Assembly (NCBI RefSeq): GCF_030253575.1
Contig: NC_080567.1
Span: forward strand, 28,284,501-28,348,500
Source of the DNA: Rhododendron vialii
Lineage: Eukaryota; Streptophyta; Magnoliopsida; Ericales; Ericaceae
DNA length: 64,000 nt
Direction of reading: 5' to 3'
Shown here: positions 1 through 13,044 of the stretch, piece by piece
How the letters are laid out: each line of letters starts with the position of its first letter
Position numbering within the stretch: position 1 is the first letter of the stretch
The notes under the pieces: generated by a model
Told to the model about the DNA's origin: nothing
The model's input: the letters and a program-made list of their open reading frames with translations, nothing else
Databases searched by the model: none
Program-made: the position numbers and the translations under genes

Positions 1-1801
1 AGACTATTATGCACTGGAGTTTTGGCACCAACAAAAACAATTTTGGCATTATCATTTAAAATGAATCATACTAACCGCCCTGGATTGACATCCCATGGTC
101 TTTTTTATAATCTTATCTTGATAACATCTAATTCTTGTCGCTCTGAATTTCTAGGTTCAATTGAGCTTCTTTACAGGATTCCTTTTACAGCGATGCAATG
201 GGCACAAAATCCAAATATTAGGAGCTGTCACGTAAGTGGGAATCTGCACAAATCGAACGGCTTCAAACACATTTGCATTTGGATATCTATGTCCCAATCA
301 ACCTTCTTTTAACAAATAAAATGTAACCCATATTGAATACCTGCTTATCGGAGGAAGAGATTTCATTTGGTCAATGCGAAGCAAGTTAACTTGACTTACA
401 AATAACAAATAATGAGACTTGAAGTTCTTGTAATGCGTTTATAGGTCACCCCGAAAGAAACCTTCGAGAAATGATCATTACAATCCGAAATGGTCTTAGA
501 GTTTGTTAAGAACTTTGTTTTACAAAAATTCAAGTTGATTGGAGATTGATGGCCACAAGGTCAAACAACATGTGTTTTTTTAAAAACAAGCGGTTAGTAT
601 AATTAGTATGATTCAGAAAATGAACTGAAAGACAAATATCACTTATTCATATAATGCGTCAAGAGTCTGAATAACTATAGTGCTTCGCAAACTCTAAAAA
701 CTGATCGGTTCGGATGGTGACCTGTAGCCCCAGATCCCAAGGGGTCTTGACACTTTTCACAATATGATTCCAAAGGGGATAGATACATCATTATTGTAGA
801 TAAGAAAAGTCAAACCATTGAATTGACAACTGTAGCAAATTAGAGAGGCTTGCGGTTTAAGCACTCCATTAATAAAGCAAGATTTGCAGGGCAAGAGTGG
901 TAAGACAGGTAAGAAGATTAAAAAAGTGTCATTAGAGAGAGATTAGTGATTAATGAAAGATGATTGGACTGGATGATATCACGACAGGTGTAACAAACCC
1001 CTTTGTTTCACATTCAACACCTTCCAGAGTAAGTTTTGTTCACATTTTTCCAAGTCCTGTTACCAGAAAGAACAAGTTAGGCTTCAGATAAACCAATTTC
1101 CTTGAACATCAAGTGTGGTAGGGACTCCCTCTCTGGAGCTTTGATTTCTTTTCTTACTTCTTTTTCGACGAAAAGGAAATTATTTACATTCGTGAAAAGC
1201 CAAACGGCACTTACAAAGAAACTCCTTCCGGTATAAAGATGCAAGGAACTAGTAAAACAACCCAATAAGCAAGCAAATAGCACCAAATTAAGAGAACCTA
1301 TTTCTTTCATCTACAACACATACTGGAAAGTAGGTAGACCGAAAACAAGTTTACAATAGTGCAAGTCAAAGATCAAAACAATAAAGTCTAGAAAGATGAC
1401 TAGTTTAACTCTCTTCTCAATCTTCCTATCATTATCAAAGTGTAAGCGTTTCTTGACTATGGATACACACTTTTAGTAGTAAGCGAGCTCTACTGATGGA
1501 TATCCACCAGGATCAAAAGGTACTGTATCTACAACACAGAATGGGGAAAAAAAAGGCGTGTAACACCAGACAAACAGAGCATTAACATCAACCGAAAAAG
1601 TTAGGGAAAGCATATTTGCCTACATTTACAGAGCCTACTGTCAGCAAACTTACAGTGATAGAGAGACTGAGGGTTCAATCGCGCACAAGTTAAACAAAAC
1701 CTGAGCAAATAACAGCAAACCACCAGGAAACTTAGGCTTCTTCGATCGGATGTTTCATACTGAGACTTCTCTTTGGATTTTTGTCCGGATTTTGTTGAGT
1801 A
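1..1801. other. 3' flank of the LAZ1-like gene; no other gene seen
   Basis: No supported coding exon was found on either strand. The part next to 1802 should be the 3' untranslated region of the minus-strand LAZ1-like gene. Around 1205 a CCAAACGGCACTTAC motif recurs that is also present in each unit of the 134-bp repeat at 36025-36426, so 1150-1215 may be a fragment of the same dispersed repeat. Short open frames here lack conserved motifs and splice support. Confidence 0.5.
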
Positions 1802-4800
1802 TCACTTTGTTCCAGGTTGATTAGCTGTAGGAACCTTTGAAGGATAACTGGATAAGTCTATGTCAATAAGTGATAGGTCATAGGGCGTAGAATGAGAATT
1901 TGAGGCATCCATGAGCAAGGAAGAGTTCATTGCCTCTGGATTTTTAGTGCTGTGGGTTGTGCTAGAATTTGGCGGAGAACTACTACCAGAAGAAGAGATA
2001 CTAGAGAGTTGTAAATCATCCAACTTGTTCCCAAACATGTATTTGTTTTTTCTAACAGCGTCCATCTCTTGACCCGTAGGAACAAAGGTCCGTGACCGAT
2101 ACTTCCTTGGTCCCTCCTCACCGCCATCACCATGGTTGTAGAGCACATAATCATGATAAGTTGGTGCAAACTGCATAATTTTACCCAAAAAAGAGAAGAA
2201 AAGGAGCGGGTTAGCAGGTGGTGCGGCATAAAACGAGGTATAGTCATCTTGGGAGCCCATGAGCAAATAAATAAACCAGTAGAATGAATCACCTGGTGTA
2301 CTGTGTCATGGTAAAAGTCGTTTAATTTCAAAGCATGTGCAAGGCTCGCACTAAACCCACGAGAGCCTCCAATATTGGCACCAGCGTACTCTTTGTATGG
2401 AAAAGCGTAAAGATGGCCCAATGCTGCAATAAGCATCTCAACGCATATTATGCAGTTCTGGAATTCAGCAGCCTCGTCTACATTTTTTATGAATCCAGAC
2501 TTGGCAGCAAGAAAAATGAGAACACCCTAACAAGGAAAGGAATAGAATGAGAAAGATACTAGAATCCTGTTATATTGTTTTCTCAATATATTAGGAGGCT
2601 ACTGCCTGCAGGATCTTTTTTTTTGATAACTCAGGTGTCCGGTCCAGCTTTTGCGCATCTCGAATAATCGTGGGAGACCAATCCCACCGCCCACTTGCGG
2701 GGGTCCCAATTAAAGCTAGAGTAAAGCTCTGTATGGACTGACCCCAAAGAAGTTGATAGCAAAGGTTTCAAACCTGAGACCTTAGGAGGGAACAAACCCC
2801 TAAGCCCCGGGCCTTGACCACTGGGCCAACCCTTTGGGGTTAGTAGCCTACAGGATCTTGCCATGGCAAGACTCAAACCCTTGCTTCCTAGTGAGAAACA
2901 AGGATTCCGGGCATCTGGGCTGTTGGTAAGGAAGCCCTAAAAATCTCACATGTAGTCACAACACAAAAGTATGAATAATGAAATGAGCAAACCACAACCA
3001 ACGGGCAGCCATACACAAACCATTTCTGTTTCTGTTTAATCCCTCTCTGTTTCAACCGTTTCCATTATCCAATAAGTAAACAAAGGAGAAAAAAGAGGTT
3101 GTGTTGATGCATTTAGAAGATATTCCAGAAAAGGCATAGCTTCTAGAATGCTTTACACTTCCTAGGCAGTCTTACAGCTAAATCAATACCAGCTGTTTAA
3201 TTAGAAAAGTGTCCTTTTTTATTGGCTGACACACAAGTAATCGAGACCTCACCCAGAGGGCACAACCAATTATGCTAATAAGAGGTCAAAATAAGAGTCT
3301 CTCATTAACTCAAAAGCAGTGTTCTAAAACAAGGAATTAATAGGAGATTAATGGGCGATTAATCGTTGGCGGGGCCTATCCGACTAGATCCGACTACTTG
3401 TCATGTGCCGATTAATCGCCGATTAGTAGGCCTCAAAGCCTAAAGGTGGCCGACTGCCCGACTAGAGCCTAGCAACTTTTAGAACATTGCTCAAAAGACA
3501 AGAAGACTATTGTTATGAAATCCTGCACTAAAATCCATCTGATAGAACACTGTGTTTATCCAAATGTAGAGAATCGCACGTTTTTATTTCTTCAAAAGCT
3601 ATTTGATTCTTTTATAATCTTATCTTGATAACATCTAATTCCTCTGTTTGACAACGGTCTATCATGAATTATTTTTTAATGGGTGTCTGGGCCATAATTA
3701 ATGGCAGATTATATTTTTGCCATCAATTATCACGTTTAAACCAACAGACGAATGTGATGCGCTTATAACTTTTCTTTGATAAGTAACAAAGGACCAATTG
3801 GGACAGATCAGTGTTTGGACATTACAGGTTCTAGAAAGTCATATAGGAGGGAATGAAGAATAAAACCAAGAACAGAGAAGAAAACAAAATGAGCTCTGAT
3901 ATTATAGACTTAGACATCCCATGGTCTGAATTAAGAGAACCATGTTAACTCCATAGATGTGATGGAAACAGAAAAACAATCAATGCCGTTCATATAATTA
4001 CAACCCATGGTGGTAGCAAATGCTATAAACTCAATGGATACTAGGAAGCAAAGGACGGAGATAAGTGACTCTGAGAATTATAGCAACAATAATTCTCTGA
4101 GAATTATTGTTGCTATAATTCTCAAAGCTAAATGCTTAGATGGAAGTCCTTGATATTCAACTATACTGCAGATAATAATGGCTCTAACCATAATATGCAA
4201 GGATATGGATGGGGGTTGTACATAAATCCCTGAAGGGCGCGATTGTGTTTTTATTAAGTAGATGCATACGATATGGACGTAATGTTCATTACACTAGAAT
4301 TCAGTAAATGGTGACAGTGGGATAGCTAATACTGAAACCAAATAGGAGGGTAGTGTAAGTTATGAATCCACAAGAATGGCCTCTAAAATTTTGTCAAAAA
4401 CACCTCACGAGGGTAAAATGTAGGCCCACTTAGTCTCTGATTGTTTCCAAGATAAAAAATACCCTTAAACACTTCCAAGTCTCCTTACATGATTGTCCAA
4501 TCAAGTAATTCTACACAAAGCACATTCCAAGTTCCCACAATCTCCTCCCCTGACTACCAAACATCCCATGCCTGTTGGATCCCTACAAATATCCACTCCC
4601 CACAAGTCTTAAATAACTTCAACTAACAATTACTGACTTCAACAGGGCGTAACATATGTGTATCACGTGTGCAACTTCTACTAAATTAGAATTCCAGGCA
4701 AAGGGGAACAAACATTAATCATAGGAGCACCTCATTTCAAAATTATTACTCAAGATATCATAAGAGGTCAAAATTATGTTCATTTTGAAAATGATGACAC

Positions 4801-7800
4801 TATTAAATGAGATCCTACCTGCCAATAGGTCAAGAAAACAACAGACTTGATAATGATGAACTTTGGAACTGGATTGAATGGCTGAAGCAAATCTCTGCAT
4901 GCTACATAAAATAAGGCCAATGCGTAGAGTGCCATTGAGTACGATAAGGTGTAGATGATGGTGAGATAGAGGTACGACTGATCAGGACTGAAATTCCCAT
5001 CATGATATTTCCCTTTTGCATAGAGTATTAGTGTGACTGCCACTAAAATGGGCTTCAGTATCACAAACTGCAAACAACCTTGTTTGCATCTCCGTATAAA
5101 ACGCCTGCACAGGTTTAACAGTTTTAGAATGGTGATTGATCAATACAAACTGAGAAATGCAATCTTCAAAAACTGAATCACTTGAATGAAGTTGGGGACA
5201 GTAATCCGTGTACTTCTTTTACAATACGAAATATATACACTATCCTGTCAGGCTGTTACCCACATAAACCCATAACGAGTACGACTATCCCAAAATTCTT
5301 CTAGAGCTTCAGTAGAAGTACGCAAACGGAGTGAGGGGAAGCAGTGCAAAAAAGGAAGTGAGAGAAAAGAATAACAAGCAGATCATTGTGACCAAAACTG
5401 TTTCAACTCAGGGATTTGATGATTTTCACTATCTATTCCAAACGATTTCAAAATCCTTCAAAAGCTCAACTCTCTTCGATCCTGAAGTTTTCACCACACA
5501 TTGAACTAATCAAAGTAGATGGCATCTTGAATAAGGAGTTACTAACCCGTCCAACGGAATGGGAGAAAAGCAACATGTCATCAGACAACAGTTTGGCTTC
5601 AGAACCCGACCACTTAAACTTAACACAACAGCTCCTGGCCCACCCACCCATGCAAGGCACAACGACAGGAAATTATAAATGACCCACGCTTCATATCTGA
5701 AAGTGGACAGAAATAAGCATATTTAACAAAAGCAGCATAGAGCTCTTATAACTCAAAATAAAAGGGAAATGTAAAACTAATTTGGTCAAATGCAAAACTA
5801 ATTTGTTCAAACAACTGACCCACTAGAAAGGTATAATTTGCAGTAAATATAGTCCAAACATGACAAGACCAATTCACTCACTGTCCATCCAATGAAGCAG
5901 ATGGTACGTAGAACAATATATTCAAGAACCTGAGCTCCTGCTCTAAGACTGCATGATTGAGACCATAATCCAATGAATGACATAGTGCAATATCATTTTA
6001 CAACAAGCTGGTCCATTTGTAGATGTAAGAACACCAACACAACAAAATGAAAATTGACTCATTCCGCCTCATATAACATAATAGTGAACAAATTGAGAAA
6101 AATAGAATGCTTAACCATCCAATTGGCTGGCTGCAACCACATAAAATTAAGCATTTCAAGAAAAACTACAATAACTGTAACAATATGATGAAAAAAAGAA
6201 AATCAGGTTAATTTTCATTTCAATCCACCTACTTTAGGTAATTCCTTCAATGAATAACGTTTCCCGCAAATGATTATAAATTCATCAAACCAACTGCCAT
6301 AACTTCAGAATATTTACTTCTAATTCCAATAGAGTTGACAAGAGTTTTAGTTTGAGAAAGTAATGAAATTTACTTTTAGAAGTCCATCACTTCCACATTT
6401 ACCCATCTACACTTAAAAGGAAGTGCGATAATCTAAGCATTATGTTCACATCTTGTCAATGATCAAATAAACTGGGAGCAGACAAGAAAAGAAATGAACC
6501 AGAAACAGGAAAGTTTAAGATGAAATAGAACAAGTATGATAATAACAAGAAGATGCAGACAAGAAGAAAAATAAACCAAAAACAGGAAAGACTAATAAAG
6601 ATGAAATGCAACAAGTATGATTATATCATTATAACAAGAAGCAGGGATTAACATTAATGAAAGTCTGTGTACCACTTATTCAAAATAGTAGGTAGTCTTA
6701 CATTTCCCTAATTGAGTTGAAATAGATTGAGCTCTCATTTAGGACGAGTGACAAGAAAGACATCAATGCATAAACCTGTCAACAGAAAAAGGTTTTAAGG
6801 TCAGTTCTTTTATATAATTAAAAAAAAAAGCACACATCTTTAGCCCGCGCTATGGTACTACTTCAGTATACTGGAGTGAAAGTTCTTTGTATAGCAAAAG
6901 TAGTGAAGAATGCTCTTTGGGAATGAAGGCCCACGAAGCATAAAAAGCTGGAGCAAGAGATCTTGGAAGATGCACAGGCAGTGGCGGAAGTCATCCGTGT
7001 ATCATATTACATAAATCAGATACGATCTAATGACATTTCATCTGTTTGACTTTTTCTACAAAGAGGATGGGACAACAAATCTGATAAACAGGCACCACTA
7101 GCTGTCACTTTATCAAGAAGATCCCAATCAGTTACAAGGTAGAGCTCAGGCCCCATGATCACAACAAGAATAATGAGTAGGTCTCTCTGGCCTTAACAAG
7201 TCCCCTAGTGGCAAAAGAGCATCAGCGTAACATAAGAAATAAGAAACGATGAGGCACAAGTGGAGTATGCTCTAGTAGAGAGGCGTTGCCAGAGTTGGAA
7301 GAAGAATGAACACTTTGTCGAGTGGAGGGGAATGCACTTGGGTAGAGACTCAATGCCAAGCAAAAGGAGGTAAAGCATGCCACGTCTGGCATAGCAAGAG
7401 TGCATCTGGTTTGTCCCAAAGTGTTGGATCCGTGAGTAAAGCACCTGAACTTTGGCCTCATGGCAGACATGTACAGATCAAATAAGGGCATATTCAGGAC
7501 AGGTCAGAGTGCACCAGTGGGAAGTGCCAACTCAAAAGGCTACACATGGGAACTAACTAAGATGTGGAAATGACATAGCTATGCCATATTAGTGATGCCG
7601 CAAGGTGAAACCACGTATCCAAAATAAAGCACAACGGTCTCCAACAGCGGCGTAGGGAAAGCTGGTTGAGTGGGGTCATTTGCTGCAAGAGAGTTTTCAA
7701 AAAAATTCTCCCGCGGACCATTGACATTAAGGGGTATTCCCAATTATGCCCCACTGCTTTTCAGTTTTGCCTCTTACCCAGGTATATTAATTAGTTTGCC

Positions 7801-8646
7801 CCAACAATGAGGGGCGGATGCAGGATTCATACTACGTGGGGCCCAAACCATGTGTATTTCAACAGTAATAACAAAAATTGTACTCCATACTTGTATGTTA
7901 CAACTTGGTAGGTTTAAGTTTGTGTGCATATACGTAGCCTTAATTATATTATACACATGTGACCAAACAACAAGTTAATAACCCAGAATTATATGGAATT
8001 TTTTAATCCAAGAGACTTGCAAGGATCAATCTTGTAAGACTTTTATAAGTTACCTGAAAATTTTAGTACAATTAAAGAGAAGATTAGGAATGCCGGGGTC
8101 CGGGCAGCGGTCGACAGGTCTGGCACCCCATTCTGTTCGCCCCTGCCCACAACACAAGTTTTTTTGGATCTGCCCCTGGTCTTTACAACAATCAATTGCT
8201 CATTTGCAGCAACTAAAACAATTAATGTTCCAAACCATTAACTTCCCTCATGTCCTCTCCTGTCCTTTGTATAATTGCATTACTCTTCTACAAGGTTTTG
8301 ACTCCTTTAGATTTGTACTCTTACCTACCCACTACTTATGTTTACAAACTAATTTTGAGGGTACAATGAACAAGATCTATGCAAATTTGATTGTGAAAAT
8401 GCTCTACGAAATCTAAGTAATAGTGCAACAAGCCCTGAAAATTATACAAAATGACAATTACAGATAACAAAAAAGATTACTCTGCATAGTAAGACTCACA
8501 GGAACCATAAATATGATGCGGACAATGTATCTCTGATAAGTGGGTTCCGTATAATTCAAGAGGTGCCTGTAAATGTGGAGAAGCGCTAAAGTCATTGCCC
8601 CGGCCGTGCAAGGCAATGCAATTAGGATATAGTATAAAGGCGCCAT
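1802..8646 (-). CDS. LAZ1-like DUF300 (OSTalpha/TMEM184 family) membrane protein
   Basis: Six coding exons, read on the minus strand: 8646-8500, 6775-6702, 5696-5547, 5104-4819, 2526-2293, 2170-1802. They sum to 1260 nt (419 aa plus stop), and phases agree at all five GT-AG junctions. The ATG at 8646 sits in a GCAAATGGCG context. Seen: hydrophobic segments at about residues 5-27, 41-65, 77-98, 135-150, 165-190 and 203-228, and a hydrophilic Ser-rich tail after about 320. Signature stretches include YTEPTYQRYIVRI, AWVGGPGAV, RRCKQGCLQFVILKP and FPYKEYAG. Known: the family comprises 7-TM proteins; Arabidopsis LAZ1 is endomembrane/tonoplast-associated and linked to cell death and brassinosteroid signalling. 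Which paralog this is cannot be told. Intron 4 (2527-4818) carries a SINE, a hAT MITE and a perfect hairpin. The gene looks intact. Confidence 0.93.
2618..2845 (-). mobile_element. tRNA-derived SINE (Au-like), copy 1
   Basis: On the minus strand it begins near a TGGCCCAGTGG motif (A-box-like), has a GGTTTGAAACC motif (B-box-like), and ends in an A run at 2623-2616. It is flanked by a 14-bp direct repeat with one mismatch, GCCTGCAGGATCTT at 2604-2617 and GCCTACAGGATCTT at 2846-2859, as expected of LINE-driven SINE insertion. It lies in intron 4 of the LAZ1-like gene. Related copies are at 14085-14176, 37640-37792 and 55146-55366. Confidence 0.8.
3317..3489. mobile_element. hAT-type MITE, copy 1 (8-bp target duplication)
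   Basis: This 173-bp element has terminal inverted repeats CAGTGTTCTAAAA and TTTTAGAACATTG, with exact 8-bp duplications CTCAAAAG at 3309-3316 and 3490-3497. An 8-bp duplication and CA..TG ends are typical of hAT elements. There is no coding capacity, so it is non-autonomous. It lies in intron 4 of the LAZ1-like gene. A second copy is at 14231-14402. Confidence 0.85.
4072..4124. repeat. Perfect 26-bp inverted repeat with 1-nt spacer
   Basis: Arms 4072-4097 and 4099-4124 are exact reverse complements around a single T at 4098. The hairpin lies in intron 4 of the LAZ1-like gene and is A/T-rich at the outer ends. No target duplication was recognised, so it may be a local inverted duplication rather than a transposon. 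Confidence 0.9.
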
Positions 8647-9500
8647 TTGCTCCTCAGAGTCAAGAATGGAATATCATCCACCAAGTAAATCAAGTTCCTT
8701 TTATTCTGCCACTGGAAAGAACACAACAATAAACAATCAAGAAATTAGTTGACGAAGGGTAAAAATACAAGCACAAATCAATGAGTAATATATAAGAATG
8801 GATGAAGCATACAAGCCTCAAAAACAATGTTCTCACCTTCAAACTGTAAAAGTACTCTCCTTGCCACTGCACGATGAATTATACACTTCAATGTTGAAGG
8901 GGTCCAACAGTATGCAAACCCTAGCCCCTAAAAATGGGTATTGCCAGTAACCCAGAAAAATTAGCAGTTAACATTTACAAACAGATGCATCACTTGATCC
9001 TAAACTTTGCAAGAATGAAAGATAACAGGTCCTAAAAAGGGTTACACTACCAATGATACTCAAAATGGGTTTACCAAATCTTCCAGTGACGCATTCGTAA
9101 ACCCCAGCTCCTAAAACAGAATATTGCAAGTAACCCAGAAAAAATTATCAGTCAATATTCACGAACAGATGCATCATTTGATTCAAAACCTTGAAAGAAT
9201 AAAAGAGAACAGATTCTTAAAAGGGTTACACAGCCAATTATATGTGAAATGGCTATTGTAAATCTTTTTGATAAGTAGCTATTGTAAATCTTGCAGCGAT
9301 TGTGACGATCTATGAGGGAGAAAGTGAATTGCAAGAACGAATTACCTTTAACGACGAGATAGGGGGGAGGGAAATCGGAGGGGGAAGGTGACCTCGATGG
9401 TGGGTAATGGAGAGATCTAGATGTAGTGCCCTAATAACTAATAAGGGCGCAAATTCGAATACGAACTGTGCGAGAAAGCAAGCGTGGGGAGTTCTTGCTG
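8647..9500 (-). promoter_or_regulatory. Probable 5' UTR of the LAZ1-like gene, with a leader intron
   Basis: On the minus strand a good donor (AAAG|GTAATT, exon edge at 9346) and a pyrimidine-rich acceptor (TTTCCAG, exon edge at 8711) suggest a non-coding leader exon from roughly 9500 to 9346, a 5' UTR intron, and 65 nt of leader before the ATG. This is inferred from splice-like sites only; the transcription start is not visible. Confidence 0.45.
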
Positions 9501-9682
9501 TGGACAGAAAAGCAATCAAAAAGCATTATGAGTATTACCGCGCACAAACCAACTTTACCAGCAGATGATGAGAAATTTAGTTACTCCCATTTCTTAGTGG
9601 GATATTAGGATAGTATAGGATTTAGGGGATAGATAAATGCAAAATGATTACTGGGAGTCAAATTTTTTAAGAACTTTTCAAT

Positions 9683-10112
9683 GAGTGTAAATTCTTTCCA
9701 CCTTAGGTGGAAACTATGGAGTTTTCACCATCCATTACGGACCCCATCGTGTGATTTTTTCAGTAATCTAAATCGTTCATCTTGTAGGGCCCGCAGAGTA
9801 GTATGTTAGACTCAAAAAATCATGGTTATTGAATATCAATAGGTGCATCAAAAATTAAATTTTAGTTTATAAAATAGACGGTCATAAATTGTTTAACTTT
9901 AAACTTATCTACCGTTGATTTTGTAAACCAAAATTCAATTTTTTATATAACTTTCCATGTCTGATAAAGTTGGTTTTTTGTGAAAATATACTACGCTGCG
10001 AGTTCTACAAAATGAACGATTCAGATTACTGAAAAAAATACACGACGGGGCCCACAATTGGTGGTGGTGGAAAACCCATGGTTTCCACCTAAGGTGGATA
10101 GAATTTATACTC
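9683..10112. mobile_element. Foldback MITE with about 200-bp arms
   Basis: Left end GAGTGTAAATTCTTTCCACC and right end (reverse complement) GAGTATAAATTCTATCCACC pair, and the complementarity continues inward. The left 'GGACCCCATCGTGTG' stretch matches 'CACGACGGGGCCC' on the right. A TCAGTAATCTAAATCGTTCA-type block recurs inverted, and the match continues almost to the centre near 9898. The element is 430 bp, non-coding and lies upstream of the LAZ1-like gene. Target duplications were not clear, so the superfamily is left open. Confidence 0.8.
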
Positions 10113-11900
10113 TTTGAATAATGCTGTGTTTAGACAGGTTTTTGAAAAAAAATTGAAAAAATTTACAGGGTTATGAGTGTAGGAAAAAATGAAAGTAATA
10201 ATTGAAAATATAGATAATGATTGGAGAGATAAAAAAATAAATGAGAATAATAATTAGAGATAGGGGTGAGTAATGATTAGAAGTGGGTGTAATGAGTATT
10301 TTTTGAGTTGAGAAATTTTTTCCAAAAAACAATCCAAACAAAACATAAGAAAGAGGAATATCACCGATAGGAATTAAATTTTTAGGAATACAATATTTGA
10401 AGTAATGTCATTTCGGTGTTTAAATTAATTAATAATCTTATGCAAGAATTAATTGTTTTGAAAATTTGTCAAATTCAGAATTTCTTTTTTCATTGATTGA
10501 GCTAAGAGTTTAAAATTCCCATGGATAACTCTTCTTACAAAATCAAACTAGATAATTAAAAAAAGTTCCATGTCTAAGTACTAGAGGCCCCCTCCCACCC
10601 TGACTTCCACAAGAACAATTTATGGCCCTCTCAAAATGACAGATACTTGACACCGGACTAGACAATACATGATTATTTTAAATCCAAAATATTTTTATTT
10701 TTGCTCGGCGATTAAAGATGTATAATTCGTGATCTAGAATCCATTAAATTAGCATCAATCACTCCCTAGGTGTGTATTCACACCTAATTAGCGAAAAATA
10801 AAAAAATTATTTTGTACCTTATGCCAAGGGCCAGGTACCCCGCCGTAGATCAGGCAACCCATCATGTGTCTCTACCGGCCTTTGATATTTCAAAATTTCC
10901 CCATGACCATCTGATTGAAACCTTCACCCCATAAATTTCTGTTTGCGCCAAAAATAAAATAAAATAATACTCCGTAATAACTTCACCCCACAAAAACTCT
11001 AGTTCAAATCTTTCTATTGGGTTTTATGTTTCCGATTGACGTTTTCATCCTGTCCTACCCATCCATGTTTTGAGCTCAGGTTCTCTCAAGATCCTATTTA
11101 CTACTACTCAGTGGGGATTCATATGCCCATACCTAGTAATGGTTTGCTTCGACAGTGTGTGTTTTGAGCCGGTGTGCTTTTCGCAGTAGCTCGTATCTTA
11201 GATTTGGTAGTTTGGTTCATTGATGAAATCTTTTAACTTCTGTTGTTGAAATTAATTGCTTGATTGTTGATTGAAAAAAAAAACTTTCGCAAATTTGATG
11301 ATCATAAATGTTTTAAGTTTTTGTCTGGCTTTTTATTTGGTAGAACTTAGATAATTTGTTCTCTTAGTCGGGTATTTAAATCAGTTTACGTGTACTGCAA
11401 CTAATCTCAGGTCCTAAATTAACATCAAGACAATGATAAATAAAAAGATAGCTTATGCATTTACATTAATTGGAAGACGAAACAATATATGCTTTTTTTT
11501 CTTACGAACAAGTACGAGAGAAAATATAAATAATGATTTTATCTCCAACATTGCTTGGATCCCCTAAACAAGTACCAATTCTATGAAGAGAAAAGGAAAA
11601 TGTCCAATGTTATTTTACCAAAGTAGCCTCGATTGGGTTTATTGTTATCGGTTTTTTTTTTCTTTCTTTACATGAGCAATTAGGTAATGCGAACAAAAAA
11701 TCAAAATTAGCCCCATTTTTATATTCTTCCACTAACTATCCATCCTACAATGGACAATTCACATAATGGATGCTTGGTTGATTTCTTGGATTCCTTTTTT
11801 TTTTTTGTTGTTGTTGTTGTTGGGTCTCTATTTGTATCTTTTGTATGAATTCTTTAACTATCTATGAAGTTGTACTTTTGCAAAAAACAAAAAACACTCC
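10113..11900. other. Intergenic, A/T-rich, nothing recognised
   Basis: No coding exon, RNA gene or bounded transposon was recognised. The stretch holds A/T-rich runs and a short TTG microsatellite near 11807-11823. Confidence 0.5.
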
Positions 11901-12938
11901 CTATCCTATCGTGACTTGAACTAGGTGATAAGCACCCGATAATGCAATATAGGGTGTGCTAGTTATCTAGTTTTATTCAATTTTATCATTTAATTAGCTA
12001 TTTTTAATTGCTTTTGCTCGTAAGGTAGATTGTTTTCGCTTGTTGTAGAAAATTGTTCAAAGCAGGAGTTTTTAAGCTCAAGACTGGCCAAGATAATCAA
12101 AGCTCGAGAATGGCCAAGGCAGAGAGCAAAACCAAGTGATGACCATAAACATCTCGGCATCGATGGAAGGAAGAATGTGACATCGGTAGTGAGCTCCTTC
12201 GCCAGCTCCTAACTGCATCAGCATCGATGGGAATTATCAAGTTCAATCGGTACCAATATGATTTCAAGACACGAGAGCTCAAGCAGCCTTGGCATCGGTA
12301 GAACCTGAAGTTTTCAGTCGGTAGCAAGCATTCCAGCGACTGCCATTAGCACCTCGGCATCGGTAGACATTAATTTCTTCAATCGGTACCGAGCCCCACA
12401 TCTTAGCAGCTTAAGTCCTTCTCCATTGGTACCGAGGGCCTCATAAGTGGATTTTCGGAGCATTTTGAGAATATTCTGTGTACGTATCTTGAAGAATATA
12501 AAAGGCGTGATGTCACATTGTACAAAACAATTTTTTGGTATTGCATAATTTAGATCTAGCCTAGATTTACTTGTTTTTTGAATTGTTCTTCATTTTTCAG
12601 CACTTTAAATTTAATTTTCTGCTTTAGTTAATTAGTTTTTCCTATTGTAGTTTTCATTAAAGTTGTAGCCGCTACTCCGATCTATCGTTTAATCTAATTT
12701 TCTTCTAGTGTTGTTATTTCAATTATGCTAAGTAGATTTTTGCTTGCTATTATCTTCATAGATATGTGTGAGTAGTTTTCCAAGGTTAGGTCATGGGGTG
12801 ATTAGCACCTCATGGCTTAAGTAAAAAATTGCATTTTTCACCAATAAAGTTTAAACCTTTGGTTCGAAAATTGATGTGGGGTTCGGATTTATTTGTTAAA
12901 TTGCTAAGGTGTTAACCTCCTTGATCATGTGTAGGTAA

Positions 12939-13010
12939 GAGTATTACCTAGTTACCACACATGATGCTTGGAGCGAGTATTACCTAGTTACCACACATGA
13001 TGCTTGGAGC
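12939..13010. repeat. 36-bp perfect tandem duplication
   Basis: Units 12939-12974 and 12975-13010 are identical and both begin GAGTATTACCTAG. They lie inside the degenerate repeat block. Confidence 0.9.
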
Positions 13011-13044
13011 TCTGTCGCTCGAGGTGTTTGCTAAATAAATTTTA

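Noticed and set aside
2640-2840. Possible tRNA gene
   Set aside because: Only A-box- and B-box-like motifs are present; no cloverleaf could be drawn, and the A tail with target duplication marks a SINE.
2631-2876. 81-codon open frame on the minus strand
   Set aside because: It is almost entirely inside the SINE at 2618-2845.
7808-8182. Possible MITE with GGGGCGGAT / ATCTGCCCC ends in intron 1 of the LAZ1-like gene
   Set aside because: Only about 10 bp of inverted similarity and no exact flanking duplication could be found.
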